From the NCBI GenBank assembly GCA_902801585.1, contig CADCIU010000001.1:1-64000 (forward strand): DNA of 64,000 nt. The letters are read 5' to 3'. Positions 46,901 through 56,965 of the stretch are shown piece after piece. The notes under the pieces were generated by a model, which did not search any database, was not told the DNA's origin, and saw only the letters and a list, made by a program, of their open reading frames with translations. The stretch comes from an uncultured Lachnospiraceae bacterium. Its GTDB lineage: Bacteria > Bacillota_A > Clostridia > Lachnospirales > Lachnospiraceae. The translations under genes were made by a program, and so were the position numbers. The first letter of the stretch is position 1. The number at the start of each line of letters is the position of its first letter.

Positions 46901-46937
46901 AGACCCGTAAGAGAATAAAGGCTCTTACGGGTCTTTT
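46901..46937 (+). terminator. terminator of the decarboxylase operon
   Basis: AGACCCGTAAGAG and CTCTTACGGGTCT form a perfect 13-bp stem with an 8-nt loop, followed by TTTT. Confidence 0.93.
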
Positions 46938-47066
46938 GAGCTTCGTTCACAGGAACCATCTCTTTCCATTCAGGCCGTTTTCTGTTAAAATAGAGAATCG
47001 GAGTATGCGGATCTCTAAGAAAGACCGCATATGAATAGCTTATAAGTGAGGCAATAACATTAGACT

Positions 47067-49265
47067 ATGAGGCGTTTTGATGTAGTCCGGAGACTTTTGG
47101 ACGGACAAAGCGGTAAAAAAACTACCGAAGAAAGCATAATGGTCAAAGCCCATCTGACAGTCAGGACCGGCAAAAAAGAGAAACTGGATGAAATATCCGG
47201 TTTTCGAGTAAGACCGGGCAACTACAGACTTAATGGCGCGCATGCCCTGCGAGGCGGTGTAAACTTTACGATCACCTCTGTAGGGGCAGTATCCTGCGAT
47301 CTGCTTCTGTTCCACAGAAAGCAGTCTATGCCTTATGCCATCATTCGGATCCCGGAGTCATACCGGGTCGGAAGCGTCTATTCTATCTTTATTTCCGGGC
47401 TGGATGTCGAGGACTTTGAATACGCTTATAAGCTGGACGGGCCTTATGATCCTTCCAAGGGTCTGTATTTTGACCAAAACAAGCTGGTTCTGGATCCCTA
47501 TGCCAGAGCGGTGACGGGACAAAGAGCCTGGGGCGTTGCCAAGACAGAGAAGGACTATCACGCCAGAGTCGTGAAGGAGAATTTCCACTGGACGGAAAAC
47601 GATTTTCTTCATACCCGGATGGAAGATACGATCATCTATGAGATGCATGTCCGCGGTTTCACGAGACATAAGACGTCCGGGGTCCAATACCCGGGCACAT
47701 TTGCCGGTATTATCGAGAAGATCCCTTATTTGAAAGATCTGGGCGTGACAGCCGTTGAGCTGATGCCGATCTTCGAGTTCGACGAGCTGATCAATTCCAG
47801 AAGCCACAACGGAAAAGTGCTGCTGGAATACTGGGGATACAATACGGTAGCATTCTTTGCGCCCAATACTGCTTACACCGCATCCATCGAGTACAACGAA
47901 GAGGGAACTGAGCTCAAACAGCTGATCCGCCTGCTCAAAAAAGAGGGGATCGAGGTGATCCTGGATGTGGTGTTTAACCACACGGCGGAAGGCAACCGGA
48001 ACGGCCCCTACTTCTCATTCAAGGGTCTGGACAGCAATATTTATTATACCCAGACGCCGGGCGGAGATTATTATAATTTCAGCGGATGCGGAAATACGTT
48101 CAACTGCAATCACCCGCAGGTAAGCCGCTTTATTGTGGACTGTCTGCGGTATTGGGTCACGGAATATCATGTGGACGGCTTCAGGTTCGATCTGGCGTCG
48201 ATCCTAACAAGGGACGAGGACGGCGCTCCCATGAGTGATCCGCCGCTCCTTAAAATGATCTCCAACGACCCTGTCCTCATGAAGACCAAGATGATCGCGG
48301 AGCCGTGGGATGCCGGCGGTCTCTATCAGGTCGGCAGCTTTCCGGCCTATAACCGCTGGTCGGAGTGGAACGGCAGGTACAGAGATTCGATCCGGGATTT
48401 TCTGAAGGGAAGCTACTGGCACGCACCGGAAACGGCCGCCAGGATCACCGGATCGACGGACATGTACGCTAAAGCGCCTTATATGGGTGCGGCCTCGTCA
48501 GTTAACTTTGTAACTTGTCACGACGGATTCACCATGCATGATCTGTTCTCTTACGACCACAAGCACAATGAGGCCAACGGCTGGAACAATACGGACGGCA
48601 CGGACGACAACCGCAGCTGGAACTGTGGTGCTGAAGGTCATACAGATGACCCGGTGATCAAATCGCTCAGACTTAAAATGATGCGCAACGCCATGACAGT
48701 CCTCATGTGCAGCAGGGGAACACCGATGATCCTGTCGGGCGATGAGTTCTGCAATACGCAGTACGGCAACAACAACGGGTATTGCCAGGACAGTGAGATC
48801 TCTTGGCTGAACTGGGATTATCTGAGAGTCAATAAAGACTATTACAATTTTGTCAGAAATGTGATCGCCTTCAGGAAGAAACACCCGGTGATCTCGAGAA
48901 CGCTTAAAAAGGCCAAATGCGGGCTGGCACCGGTGACGTGCTGCGGAGCGGATCCTGATAATCATTCGATCGGAATGGGCAATAAGGTCCTGGGCATTCT
49001 CTATGCAGGCCGCCTTCCCGACGATTCAGAGGACGACGTGGTCTATATGGCGATCAATGCATATTGGGAGAAGCAGGAGATCCGTCTCCCCGCGCTCTCC
49101 GGAGGCCTGGCATGGGGGGTCAACATCTATACAGACGCGGATGATGAGCAGTATTTTCACGAAGAGAGCCGCTTTGTGCACAGCCCGATCTTTACGCTGA
49201 AGGAAAGAAGCGTGGCGGTGTTTACCTTATATCATCCCGAAAGGAATGGGAGCGATCACGCGTGA
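47067..49265 (+). CDS. glgX: glycogen debranching enzyme, isoamylase type
   Basis: A 732-residue GH13 enzyme that hydrolyses alpha-1,6 branches. An N-terminal CBM48-like domain (~45-160) precedes the catalytic barrel with YEMHVRGFT, DVVFNHTAEGN, FRFDLASI (nucleophile Asp), KMIAEPWD (acid/base Glu) and VTCHDGF. The C-terminal beta domain is near 620-732. It matches GlgX/TreX-type debranchers. The start is uncertain: ATG at 47067 has only a distant GAGG, and a second ATG at 47139 would drop 24 residues of no clear homology. Confidence 0.9.
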   Translation: MRRFDVVRRLLDGQSGKKTTEESIMVKAHLTVRTGKKEKLDEISGFRVRPGNYRLNGAHALRGGVNFTITSVGAVSCDLLLFHRKQSMPYAIIRIPESYRVGSVYSIFISGLDVEDFEYAYKLDGPYDPSKGLYFDQNKLVLDPYARAVTGQRAWGVAKTEKDYHARVVKENFHWTENDFLHTRMEDTIIYEMHVRGFTRHKTSGVQYPGTFAGIIEKIPYLKDLGVTAVELMPIFEFDELINSRSHNGKVLLEYWGYNTVAFFAPNTAYTASIEYNEEGTELKQLIRLLKKEGIEVILDVVFNHTAEGNRNGPYFSFKGLDSNIYYTQTPGGDYYNFSGCGNTFNCNHPQVSRFIVDCLRYWVTEYHVDGFRFDLASILTRDEDGAPMSDPPLLKMISNDPVLMKTKMIAEPWDAGGLYQVGSFPAYNRWSEWNGRYRDSIRDFLKGSYWHAPETAARITGSTDMYAKAPYMGAASSVNFVTCHDGFTMHDLFSYDHKHNEANGWNNTDGTDDNRSWNCGAEGHTDDPVIKSLRLKMMRNAMTVLMCSRGTPMILSGDEFCNTQYGNNNGYCQDSEISWLNWDYLRVNKDYYNFVRNVIAFRKKHPVISRTLKKAKCGLAPVTCCGADPDNHSIGMGNKVLGILYAGRLPDDSEDDVVYMAINAYWEKQEIRLPALSGGLAWGVNIYTDADDEQYFHEESRFVHSPIFTLKERSVAVFTLYHPERNGSDHA

Positions 49266-49350
49266 GGTAAGAAAGGGACACTCAGAGTATAGGGCTTTCA
49301 TTATATGAACGGACCCTATTTATGAATCTGTAACGCTCATTGCGCAACCG

Positions 49351-49383
49351 GTCGGATGGACAGCACTGATCTGCCCATCCGAT
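49351..49383 (+). promoter_or_regulatory. hairpin before the two-component genes
   Basis: GTCGGATGG-A-CAG pairs with CTG-C-CCATCCGAT (one internal mismatch) around CACTGAT. It lies 33 nt before the response-regulator ATG. It is followed by TTTG rather than a T run, so it may be a glgX terminator or a leader hairpin. Confidence 0.5.
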
Positions 49384-49415
49384 TTGTCTACATAACAGAA
49401 GGAGAATGGAATAAG

Positions 49416-50090
49416 ATGGCAGGACAGAAGATTCTGGTGGTCGACGATGAAGCGAGGATGCGCAAACTGGTGACTGATTTCCTCACCAAAGACGGTTTTG
49501 AAGTACTTGAAGCCGGCGACGGTGAAGCGGCAATGGATCTGTTTTACAGCAGTAAAGATATTGCCCTTGTGATCCTCGATGTCATGATGCCCAAGATGGA
49601 CGGATGGCAGGTGCTGCGCGAGATCCGGGAGTCCTCTCAGGTCCCGGTGATCATGCTGACGGCGCGGACCGACGAGAGGGATGAGCTGCGCGGATTTGAT
49701 CTGGGTGTTGACGAATACGTGACCAAACCCTTCAGCCCCCGTACGCTTGTGGCCAGAGTGGAGGCGATCCTCAGAAGAATGAATACACAGGAGGAATCGG
49801 ACAAAATAGAGCTGAGCGGCATTGTTCTTGACAAATCCGCACATCAGGTCACGATCGACGGGAAACCTGTCGAACTGAGCTTTAAAGAATTCGAACTCCT
49901 CACGTATTTCATGGAGAACAACAAGATCGCGCTCTCGAGAGAAAAGATCCTCAATCACGTGTGGAATTACGACTACTACGGAGATGCCAGAACGATCGAC
50001 ACGCATGTCAAAAAGTTAAGAAGCAAACTGGGAGAGAAAGGCGAGCTGATCAAGACGATCTGGGGAATGGGATACAAACTGGAGGCATAA
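49416..50090 (+). CDS. OmpR/PhoB-family response regulator
   Basis: A 224-residue two-component regulator. The receiver domain (~1-120) has acidic residues in LVVDDE, phospho-acceptor Asp in VILDVMMPKMDG, conserved Thr in MLTARTD and Lys in VTKPFSP. The winged-helix DNA-binding domain (~130-224) ends RTIDTHVKKLRSKLG...IKTIWGMGYKLE. AAGGAG sets the start at 49416. It is paired with the kinase 36 nt downstream. Target genes are not evident. Confidence 0.95.
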   Translation: MAGQKILVVDDEARMRKLVTDFLTKDGFEVLEAGDGEAAMDLFYSSKDIALVILDVMMPKMDGWQVLREIRESSQVPVIMLTARTDERDELRGFDLGVDEYVTKPFSPRTLVARVEAILRRMNTQEESDKIELSGIVLDKSAHQVTIDGKPVELSFKEFELLTYFMENNKIALSREKILNHVWNYDYYGDARTIDTHVKKLRSKLGEKGELIKTIWGMGYKLEA

Positions 50091-50126
50091 GATTATATAT
50101 TGGAGCATATATTGGAGTGTATTCAA

Positions 50127-51674
50127 ATGACTGCGAACAGAAAGCCCCGGCGAAGATTCTCCATACAGATCCAATTCACGCTCATTTTCTTCTTTCTGAT
50201 GCTGGGTGCTTTCAGTGTGTGCTGGATCATCAACAGCACTTTTCTCGAGAGGTATTATATCAGAGAAAAGAGGATCGCCCTGACGGACATGTACAGAACA
50301 GTGAATGAAGCCGTCATGTCAGACGATTCCGTCTCGGATGCGCTCAATGAACAGATCGCCCGGATTTCCGGAAAAGAGAATATCAGCCTGATCGTGATGG
50401 ACTCCGAGAGTTCTGCTGTCAAGGTCAATGCGCCGGACAGCACGGCCATAGTCGGACGGATGTACGATAATCTCTTCGGAGATACGCCGGATATCGAGCA
50501 AAAAGGCGAGGTCAAGAGCCGCTACTATGTCGTTCAGGAGCTTATCAGTGAAGACACCTACCGGATCAGTATCATCTACGATGACGTGCTCGGCACGAAG
50601 AACATGGAACTGTTCGGAATGCTGGATGACGGGAGCTTCTGCCTCATGCAGACCGCGCTCGAGAGCATTCAGAACAGCTCCGAGATTGCCAACCGGTTTA
50701 TGGGATATATCGGACTGATCATCTCTTTGGCAGGAGCTCTTGCCGCTTTGCTTTTGGCAGGAAAGCTCACGAGACCCATCCGTGAACTGACGGAAATATC
50801 CGCAAGGATGAAAGAGCTCGACTTCAGCGTCAAATACTCCGGAAAGAGCAGGACCGAGATCGCGGAGCTGGGAGATAATATGAATGAACTCTCCGAGATC
50901 CTGGAGAGGACCATTTCCGAGCTCAAGACAGCGAACGCAGAGCTGAGGGAGGATATCGAGCGCAAAGAAAGAACAGAAGAAATGCGGCAGGAATTCCTCT
51001 CAAATGTCACGCATGAGTTAAAGACACCGCTGGCACTGATCAGAGGTTACGCGGAGGGACTCTCGGAAGGTGTTGCCGATGACCCCGAGAGTACGAAGTT
51101 TTATACGGAAGTCATCATCGATGAGGCCGACAAAATGAACCGCATGGTCATGAGGCTCTTGTCTCTCAACCAGCTCGAATACGGCAAAACAGAGTTTACC
51201 ATGGTGAGATTTGATATCGTCGGGTTTATCAAGGGGTGTCTGCAGAACCTGTCGGTGCTCGCGCAAAAGAACGGGATCCGGGTGAAGCTGCAGGAAAGAC
51301 CGCCTTTGTATGTATGGGCGGACGAGTTCTGGACTGAGGAAGTCTTCATGAACTATTTCTCCAATGCGGTAAACCACTGCGAAGGGGAAAAAGTCATTGA
51401 CATTCATTTTGAAGAGAAGCAGAATTGTGTTCGGGTCGTTGTTTTCAATACGGGAAAACCGATCCCGTCCGAAGCGATCCCTCATTTATGGGAGAAGTTC
51501 TACAAAGTCGACAAGGCAAGGACCAGAGAATACGGGGGATCCGGCGTCGGCCTCTCTATTGTAAAGGCGATCATGGACCAGATGCATCAGGATTACGGCG
51601 TCATCAATTATGACAACGGTGCAGCGTTCTGGTTCGAGCTGGATTCAAGGACACAGATACAGAGCACGGAATGA
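50127..51674 (+). CDS. sensor histidine kinase
   Basis: A 515-residue membrane kinase: TM1 (~15-38), an extracytoplasmic sensor of ~150 residues, TM2 (~195-217), HAMP (GKLTRPIRELTEISARM), a coiled coil, HisKA with FLSNVTHELKTPLALIRGYAEGL and an HATPase domain (NYFSNAVNH, GGSGVGLSIVKAIM). It partners the regulator upstream. ATG at 50127 lies behind a 12-bp tandem duplication that contains two GGAG sites. The sensor domain has no recognised ligand motif. Confidence 0.93.
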   Translation: MTANRKPRRRFSIQIQFTLIFFFLMLGAFSVCWIINSTFLERYYIREKRIALTDMYRTVNEAVMSDDSVSDALNEQIARISGKENISLIVMDSESSAVKVNAPDSTAIVGRMYDNLFGDTPDIEQKGEVKSRYYVVQELISEDTYRISIIYDDVLGTKNMELFGMLDDGSFCLMQTALESIQNSSEIANRFMGYIGLIISLAGALAALLLAGKLTRPIRELTEISARMKELDFSVKYSGKSRTEIAELGDNMNELSEILERTISELKTANAELREDIERKERTEEMRQEFLSNVTHELKTPLALIRGYAEGLSEGVADDPESTKFYTEVIIDEADKMNRMVMRLLSLNQLEYGKTEFTMVRFDIVGFIKGCLQNLSVLAQKNGIRVKLQERPPLYVWADEFWTEEVFMNYFSNAVNHCEGEKVIDIHFEEKQNCVRVVVFNTGKPIPSEAIPHLWEKFYKVDKARTREYGGSGVGLSIVKAIMDQMHQDYGVINYDNGAAFWFELDSRTQIQSTE

Positions 51675-51690
51675 CTGACAGGAGAACAGT

Positions 51691-52296
51691 ATGGTCTCAA
51701 TCATTGATTATGAAGCCGGAAATATTAAGAGTGTGGAAAATGCAGTGCGTTATCTGGGCCACGAAGCTGTACTGACAAGAGACCGCGATGTGATCCTGTC
51801 CTCCGATCACTGTATCCTGCCCGGGGTGGGAGCATTCGGAGACGCCATGGAACGTCTTCGCAGATTCGGTCTGGATCAGGTGATCAGGGAGACTGTAAGA
51901 CGTGAGATCCCTCTTTTGGGGATCTGTCTGGGCCTTCAGCTTTTGTTTGACAAAAGCGAGGAGAGTCCCGGAGCCGAGGGACTGGGCATCCTGCGCGGTG
52001 AAGTCCTCAGAATTCCGGACGGCGCAGACAGAAAAGTGCCGCAGATCGGATGGAATGATTTGTCCTATCCGAATCGGGGCCGGCTTTTTACGGGAGTGCC
52101 GGAAGGGTCCTATGTCTATTTTGTCCACTCGTATTATCTGAGAGCGGAGGACCCGGCGATCGTAACAGCGAGGACACAGTACGGGGTCAGTATTGATGCG
52201 TCGGTGGAGAGAGGCAGTGTCTATGCCTGCCAGTTCCACCCGGAGAAGAGTGAGCGGGTCGGAATGATGATCCTGCGCAATTTCCTCGAACTGTGA
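51691..52296 (+). CDS. hisH: imidazole glycerol phosphate synthase glutaminase subunit HisH
   Basis: A 201-residue class I glutamine amidotransferase that supplies ammonia to HisF in histidine synthesis. It shows the nucleophile motif GICLGLQLLF and the catalytic pair QFHPEKS, with the N-terminal DYEAGNIKSV typical of HisH. CAGGAGAAC sits before the ATG. It is followed by hisF; the rest of the his pathway is not in the window, so these two genes are split from any main his operon. Confidence 0.96.
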   Translation: MVSIIDYEAGNIKSVENAVRYLGHEAVLTRDRDVILSSDHCILPGVGAFGDAMERLRRFGLDQVIRETVRREIPLLGICLGLQLLFDKSEESPGAEGLGILRGEVLRIPDGADRKVPQIGWNDLSYPNRGRLFTGVPEGSYVYFVHSYYLRAEDPAIVTARTQYGVSIDASVERGSVYACQFHPEKSERVGMMILRNFLEL

Positions 52297-52330
52297 CTAA
52301 CAAATTCTGATGCCCGAGAAAGGATGACCA

Positions 52331-53092
52331 ATGCTCACAAAAAGAATCATTCCCTGCCTGGACGTCAAAGACGGCCGCGTTGTAAAGGGAATCAATTTCG
52401 TACAATTAAGAGATGCGGGAGACCCCGTCGAGACAGGTGAGGCCTACTCCAAAGCCGGCGCTGACGAACTGGTCTTTCTGGATATTACAGCGACGAGCGA
52501 CGCCAGAAACACTGTTGCGGATATGGTGCGCAGGGTGGCGGAGAGAGTGTTCATCCCCTTTACGGTGGGCGGAGGGATCCGCACGGTGGAGGACATGAAA
52601 GCGATCCTCAGAGAGGGCGCGGACAAGATCGCAGTCAATTCAGCGGCGATCCTGAGGCCGGAGCTGATCCGGGAAGGCGCCGAGCGCTTCGGCAGCCAGT
52701 GCATCGTCGTGGCTGTGGACGCCAAAAGAAGAAAGAACGGGGACGGCTGGACGATCTACAGGAGCGGAGGCCGCATTGATACGGGGATCGATGCCGTTGA
52801 ATGGGCCATTCGTGCACAGGAGCTGGGAGCGGGAGAGATCCTTCTGACCAGCATGGACTGTGACGGGACGAAAGCGGGATATGATCTGGAACTGACGCGA
52901 GCGATCGCCGATCAGCTCTCCATACCTGTCATCGCATCGGGAGGTGCGGGCAGTCTGGAGCACTTCTATGATGCACTGACAGAGGGAGGCGCGGAAGCGG
53001 CGCTCGCCGCATCGCTTTTTCACTATAAAGAACTGGAGATCCGGGAAGTCAAGGAGTACCTGAGATCGAGAGGAATACCTGTCAGGCTTTAA
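52331..53092 (+). CDS. hisF: imidazole glycerol phosphate synthase cyclase subunit HisF
   Basis: A 253-residue TIM barrel making imidazole glycerol phosphate and AICAR. It begins [22 protein letters not shown] and includes catalytic Asp residues (CLDVKDG and [13 protein letters not shown]), FVGGGIRT-like phosphate binding and [11 protein letters not shown]. HisF pairs with HisH. It lies 34 nt after hisH and 25 nt before pepD. Confidence 0.97.
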   Translation: MLTKRIIPCLDVKDGRVVKGINFVQLRDAGDPVETGEAYSKAGADELVFLDITATSDARNTVADMVRRVAERVFIPFTVGGGIRTVEDMKAILREGADKIAVNSAAILRPELIREGAERFGSQCIVVAVDAKRRKNGDGWTIYRSGGRIDTGIDAVEWAIRAQELGAGEILLTSMDCDGTKAGYDLELTRAIADQLSIPVIASGGAGSLEHFYDALTEGGAEAALAASLFHYKELEIREVKEYLRSRGIPVRL

Positions 53093-53117
53093 CCGGTACA
53101 GAGCAAAGGAGATCAAA

Positions 53118-54758
53118 GTGGGACTGTTTAGAAAAAAACGCAGAGGGATGAGTAAAGCACCTGCAAGGAGCAGTGCAAAGAGAAACTATGCGAGAGTAAA
53201 GGCAGCGGCATCGGTATCCGCCGGATCCACAAAACCTGTGGAATCCGCAAAGCCTGCAGAATCCGCAAAACCTGTGGAATCCGCCAAAACCGCAGCGTAT
53301 GAGAGAGACCATGTGAGCGCTGAGCGCGTATTTGAGTTCTTTCGTGCGATCTCAGCGATCCCCCACGGATCATTCCATACCAAAGAGATCAGTGACTATC
53401 TCGTCTCATTTGCTGAGGAAAGAGGCCTGGAATGTGTTCAGGATGAGGCCTTCAATGTGATCATCCGCAAAAAGGCTTCGGAAGGATATGAAAATGCGGA
53501 GCCCATCGCGCTGCAGGGACATATGGATATGGTCCTGGCATGCAGTCCTGACAAAGAAATGGACATGCTGACGGAAGCGGTCACGATCCTTGAGGACGGC
53601 GACTGGATGTTTGCCGACGGAACGACGCTGGGCGCAGACAACGGCATTGCGGTCGCAATGATGCTGGCCGTACTCGATGACGACTCGATCGTTCATCCGC
53701 CGATTGAGTGCATATTCACATCCGACGAGGAAGTCGGCCTGATCGGAGCCACCGCGATCGATCTCAAGGATCTTCAGAGCCGAAGGCTCTTAAACCTTGA
53801 CTCGGAGTCGGAGGGTGTATTCTGCGCCGGGTGCGCAGGCGGCGGTGAGGTCGTTGCGGATATGCCTGTCAAATACAAGAACAGAAATGGCAGGCGCCTG
53901 AATATCAGGATCAGCGGACTGACGGGCGGACACTCGGGAGCGGAGATCCATTTCGGCAGGGCGAACGGCATCCGTCTTATGGCAAGGCTTTTGTACAAGG
54001 TGTACGAGGCCTGTCCGTTCCATCTGATCTCACTGAGCGGAGGAGACGCTGACAATGCCATCCCGACATATGCCTCAGCACAGATTCAGTTCAAGCCCGT
54101 CGTCGATTCCGGAATGATCGATTCTGTCATTTCGGACTATACGGCGGTCCTGACTTCGGAATTCAGGATCACGGACCCCGGGATCCAATGGGATACAGAG
54201 TGGGAACCTGCCTGCAGGGAGAAATCGATGTCTGCCGGAAGGACGCTGCATCTTCTGAGATTTCTCATGGCACTTCCCACAGGGATCACGCACATGAATC
54301 CCGAACTGAAGGGAATGCCCCAGACATCTCTGAACCTGGGCGTGATCAGCACGGACGAAGAGAAAATGCGGACCGTATTCATGGTCAGGAGCGGCGTGAA
54401 TACGCAGGCTGATTACCTGATGGATCGTTTGATCAGCATTACCGAGGGATTCGGCGGAAGCGCACAGGTGAAATCTTCCTACCCTGCGTGGGAATACAGG
54501 GATGACTCACCGCTGAGAGATCTTGCTGTGCGGACATATCAGAAAATGACAGGCAGCGCACCTGTGATCGAAGTGATCCACGCAGGACTCGAATGCGGGA
54601 TCTTATCCGGCAAGAGGCCGGATCTGGACTGCCTGTCCATAGGACCGAATCTGGAGAATGTCCATACGATCCGGGAGAGAATGAGCATCTCATCGGTGGA
54701 AAATGTGTGGGCTTACCTGCTTCTTCTTCTCAGCGAAGCTGCCAGAGAATCGAGGTGA
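53118..54758 (+). CDS. pepD: aminoacyl-histidine dipeptidase (PepD-like), with N-terminal repeat extension
   Basis: A 546-residue M20 metallopeptidase that cleaves Xaa-His dipeptides. The core (~65-546) has ALQGHMDMV (metal His/Asp), TTLGADNGIAVA, TSDEEVGLIGA, GLTGGHSGAEIH and a late His in VIHAGLECG. Residues 1-~65 are an unusual extension, basic then with KPVESAKPAESAKPVESAK repeats. The start is GTG with AAAGGAG upstream. The gene follows hisF, a histidine link that may be coincidence. Confidence 0.92.
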   Translation: MGLFRKKRRGMSKAPARSSAKRNYARVKAAASVSAGSTKPVESAKPAESAKPVESAKTAAYERDHVSAERVFEFFRAISAIPHGSFHTKEISDYLVSFAEERGLECVQDEAFNVIIRKKASEGYENAEPIALQGHMDMVLACSPDKEMDMLTEAVTILEDGDWMFADGTTLGADNGIAVAMMLAVLDDDSIVHPPIECIFTSDEEVGLIGATAIDLKDLQSRRLLNLDSESEGVFCAGCAGGGEVVADMPVKYKNRNGRRLNIRISGLTGGHSGAEIHFGRANGIRLMARLLYKVYEACPFHLISLSGGDADNAIPTYASAQIQFKPVVDSGMIDSVISDYTAVLTSEFRITDPGIQWDTEWEPACREKSMSAGRTLHLLRFLMALPTGITHMNPELKGMPQTSLNLGVISTDEEKMRTVFMVRSGVNTQADYLMDRLISITEGFGGSAQVKSSYPAWEYRDDSPLRDLAVRTYQKMTGSAPVIEVIHAGLECGILSGKRPDLDCLSIGPNLENVHTIRERMSISSVENVWAYLLLLLSEAARESR

Positions 54759-54761
54759 CAA

Positions 54762-55430
54762 ATGGCACAGATCTCCGGAGACTGGCTGCCGGCCGTCAGG
54801 GAAGAATTTAAAAAGCCTTATTACAGGGATCTGTATCAGTTCGTGCGGAAGGAATACGCGAACTATACTGTGTTTCCGCCGGCAGATCAGATCTTTAATG
54901 CCCTCCATCTGACCCCTCTTCACAAAGTGAAGGTGGTGATCCTGGGACAAGATCCCTATCACAATGTACATCAGGCGCACGGACTCTGCTTCTCGGTCCC
55001 TGAGGACCAGAAGGAGATCCCTCCGTCGCTGATCAATATTTACAGAGAACTGCATGACGATGTGGGATGCAGATTGCCGCAGACGGGATGCCTGACCAAG
55101 TGGGCACAGCAGGGCGTACTTCTTCTCAATACGGTCCTGACAGTGCGGGCCCATCAGGCGAACTCCCACAGAAACCACGGATGGGAGCAGTTCACGGATG
55201 CGATCATTCAGGCTGTGGAGACACAGGACAGACCGATCGTCTATATGCTCTGGGGAACACCGGCGCAGACGAAGGCGGTGATGGTGACCAATCCGCTTCA
55301 TCTGGTACTGCGGGCGCCTCATCCGAGTCCGCTGTCGGCTTACAGAGGATTTTTCGGCTGCAGACATTTCAGTCAGTGCAACGCGTTTTTGGAAGCGCAC
55401 GGGGAGACACCGATCGACTGGCAGCTCTGA
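54762..55430 (+). CDS. ung: uracil-DNA glycosylase
   Basis: A 222-residue family 1 UDG. Motif A GQDPYHNVHQAHGLCFS (catalytic Asp in DPYH), LLLNTVLTV, the uracil-binding region and HPSPLSAYRGFFGCRHF (catalytic His) are all present. It removes uracil from DNA. ATG at 54762 is only three bases after the pepD stop, so it is translationally linked in the operon. Confidence 0.97.
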   Translation: MAQISGDWLPAVREEFKKPYYRDLYQFVRKEYANYTVFPPADQIFNALHLTPLHKVKVVILGQDPYHNVHQAHGLCFSVPEDQKEIPPSLINIYRELHDDVGCRLPQTGCLTKWAQQGVLLLNTVLTVRAHQANSHRNHGWEQFTDAIIQAVETQDRPIVYMLWGTPAQTKAVMVTNPLHLVLRAPHPSPLSAYRGFFGCRHFSQCNAFLEAHGETPIDWQL

Positions 55431-55468
55431 GGAAATCAATCATTTATAAACAATTACAAGGAGATCTC

Positions 55469-56764
55469 ATGAAAAAAATACCTTATATTACAAGAGAGAA
55501 GGCAGAAGAAATTGCAAAGACCTGGCCCACACCCTTTTATCTCTATGACGAGAAGGGCATTCGCGAGAATGCTGAGGCTGTCAAAAAGGCATTTGCATGG
55601 AACCCCGGTTTCCGGGAGTATTTTGCCGTAAAAGCGACGCCCAATCCCTATATCATGCAGATCTTTAACGACTATGATTTCGGGTTCGACTGCTCATCTT
55701 TGGCGGAACTGATGCTGGCTGATGCGGTGGGAGCCGACGGGCAGCATATCATGTTTTCTTCGAATGACACTCCTGCAGAGGAATATGCATTTGCCGCAAA
55801 GCTCGGTGCGATCATCAATCTGGACGACATCACGCACATTCCGTTTTTGGAGAAGATCCTGGACGGCAAGTTCCCCGAGACCATGAGCCTTCGCTATAAT
55901 CCCGGCGGCGTCTTCAGAATGTCCAACGGCATCATGGACAATCCAGGAGATTCCAAGTACGGATTTACCAAACAGCAGCTCTTCGAGGGTGTGAGGATCC
56001 TCAAGGAGAAGGGGGTCAAGCATTTCGGAATCCATGCCTTCCTCGCGAGCAACACCGTGACCAATGAGTATTATCCTATGCTGGCCGCCCAGCTCTTTGA
56101 ACTGGTGGCGGAGATTCACAGGACATTCGACGTGCACATTGCATTCGTCAATCTCTCCGGCGGCGTGGGCATTGCCTACTCACCTTATGACACACCCAAT
56201 GACATTGCCGTGATCGGCGAGGGCGTGAAAGAGGTGTACGACGCTGTACTCAGAGACAAAGGCATGGGCGATGTCGCGATTTACTGTGAGATGGGCCGCT
56301 TTATGCTGGCGCCTTACGGCGCTCTTGTGACCAAGGCCATCCACGAAAAGCATATTTATAAGGAATACATCGGTGTGGATGCCTGTGCGGCCAACCTCAT
56401 GAGACCGGCCATGTACGGTGCTTATCACCATATTACCGTGCTGGGCAAAGAAGAAGCGCTCAGAGACCACATGTACGACGTGACGGGTTCTCTTTGCGAA
56501 AACAACGACAAGTTTGCAGTGGACCGCCTGCTCCCCAAGATCGAGATCGGCGACTATCTCTTTATCCATGACGCCGGTGCGCACGGTTTCGCGATGGGCT
56601 ACAATTACAACGGAAGACTTCGCAGCGCTGAGCTGCTCCTCAAAGAGGACGGAAGTGTGCAGGAGATCCGGAGAGCTGAGACGGAGATGGACTATTTTGC
56701 CACATTCAGCGGAACAGCCTTCTATGACAAACTGAACGACGATTACAGGGAACTCAGAGGATGA
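55469..56764 (+). CDS. lysA: diaminopimelate decarboxylase
   Basis: A 431-residue PLP fold III enzyme, the last step of lysine synthesis. The PLP lysine lies in YFAVKATPNP, followed by GIHAFLAS, CEMGRFM (EPGR-like) and GSLCENNDKF with the catalytic Cys across the dimer. AAGGAG precedes the ATG at 55469; upstream extension of the frame into ung is not real. It is the last gene of the response-regulator-to-lysA run. A second LysA-like gene sits 1.7 kb downstream, at 58499. Confidence 0.94.
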   Translation: MKKIPYITREKAEEIAKTWPTPFYLYDEKGIRENAEAVKKAFAWNPGFREYFAVKATPNPYIMQIFNDYDFGFDCSSLAELMLADAVGADGQHIMFSSNDTPAEEYAFAAKLGAIINLDDITHIPFLEKILDGKFPETMSLRYNPGGVFRMSNGIMDNPGDSKYGFTKQQLFEGVRILKEKGVKHFGIHAFLASNTVTNEYYPMLAAQLFELVAEIHRTFDVHIAFVNLSGGVGIAYSPYDTPNDIAVIGEGVKEVYDAVLRDKGMGDVAIYCEMGRFMLAPYGALVTKAIHEKHIYKEYIGVDACAANLMRPAMYGAYHHITVLGKEEALRDHMYDVTGSLCENNDKFAVDRLLPKIEIGDYLFIHDAGAHGFAMGYNYNGRLRSAELLLKEDGSVQEIRRAETEMDYFATFSGTAFYDKLNDDYRELRG

Positions 56765-56865
56765 GATCTTAAGAACGCGGCCATCCGGTACACGGATTCA
56801 AAACTTTTTTTCGTATTATTTTTCATACAATACTGTCAGGTAAAGGGCAAAAAAGTGAAAAGCGC

Positions 56866-56894
56866 TTGATTAATGGGCAAATACGGTATATTTT
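56866..56894 (+). promoter_or_regulatory. candidate promoter of the Dlt-like locus
   Basis: TTGATT at 56866-56871 lies 15 nt before TATATT or 17 nt before TATTTT (56889-56894). AAAAGCGCTTGA just upstream (56858-56869) resembles an operator core of the LacI/CcpA type. The ~200-nt gap after lysA otherwise has a weak ATCCG/CGGAT hairpin with a T run near 56784-56811. Confidence 0.45.
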
Positions 56895-56965
56895 AAGTAT
56901 CGTGTGACCTATCATAAGACATTCTTAGCTCATATCGGTCCTGTGACCGGGAAGGAGAAAAAGAT

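Noticed and set aside
55067..55468. Upstream extension of lysA inside ung
   Set aside because: The extra ~134 codons are in another frame of ung. AAGGAG and homology put the lysA start at 55469.
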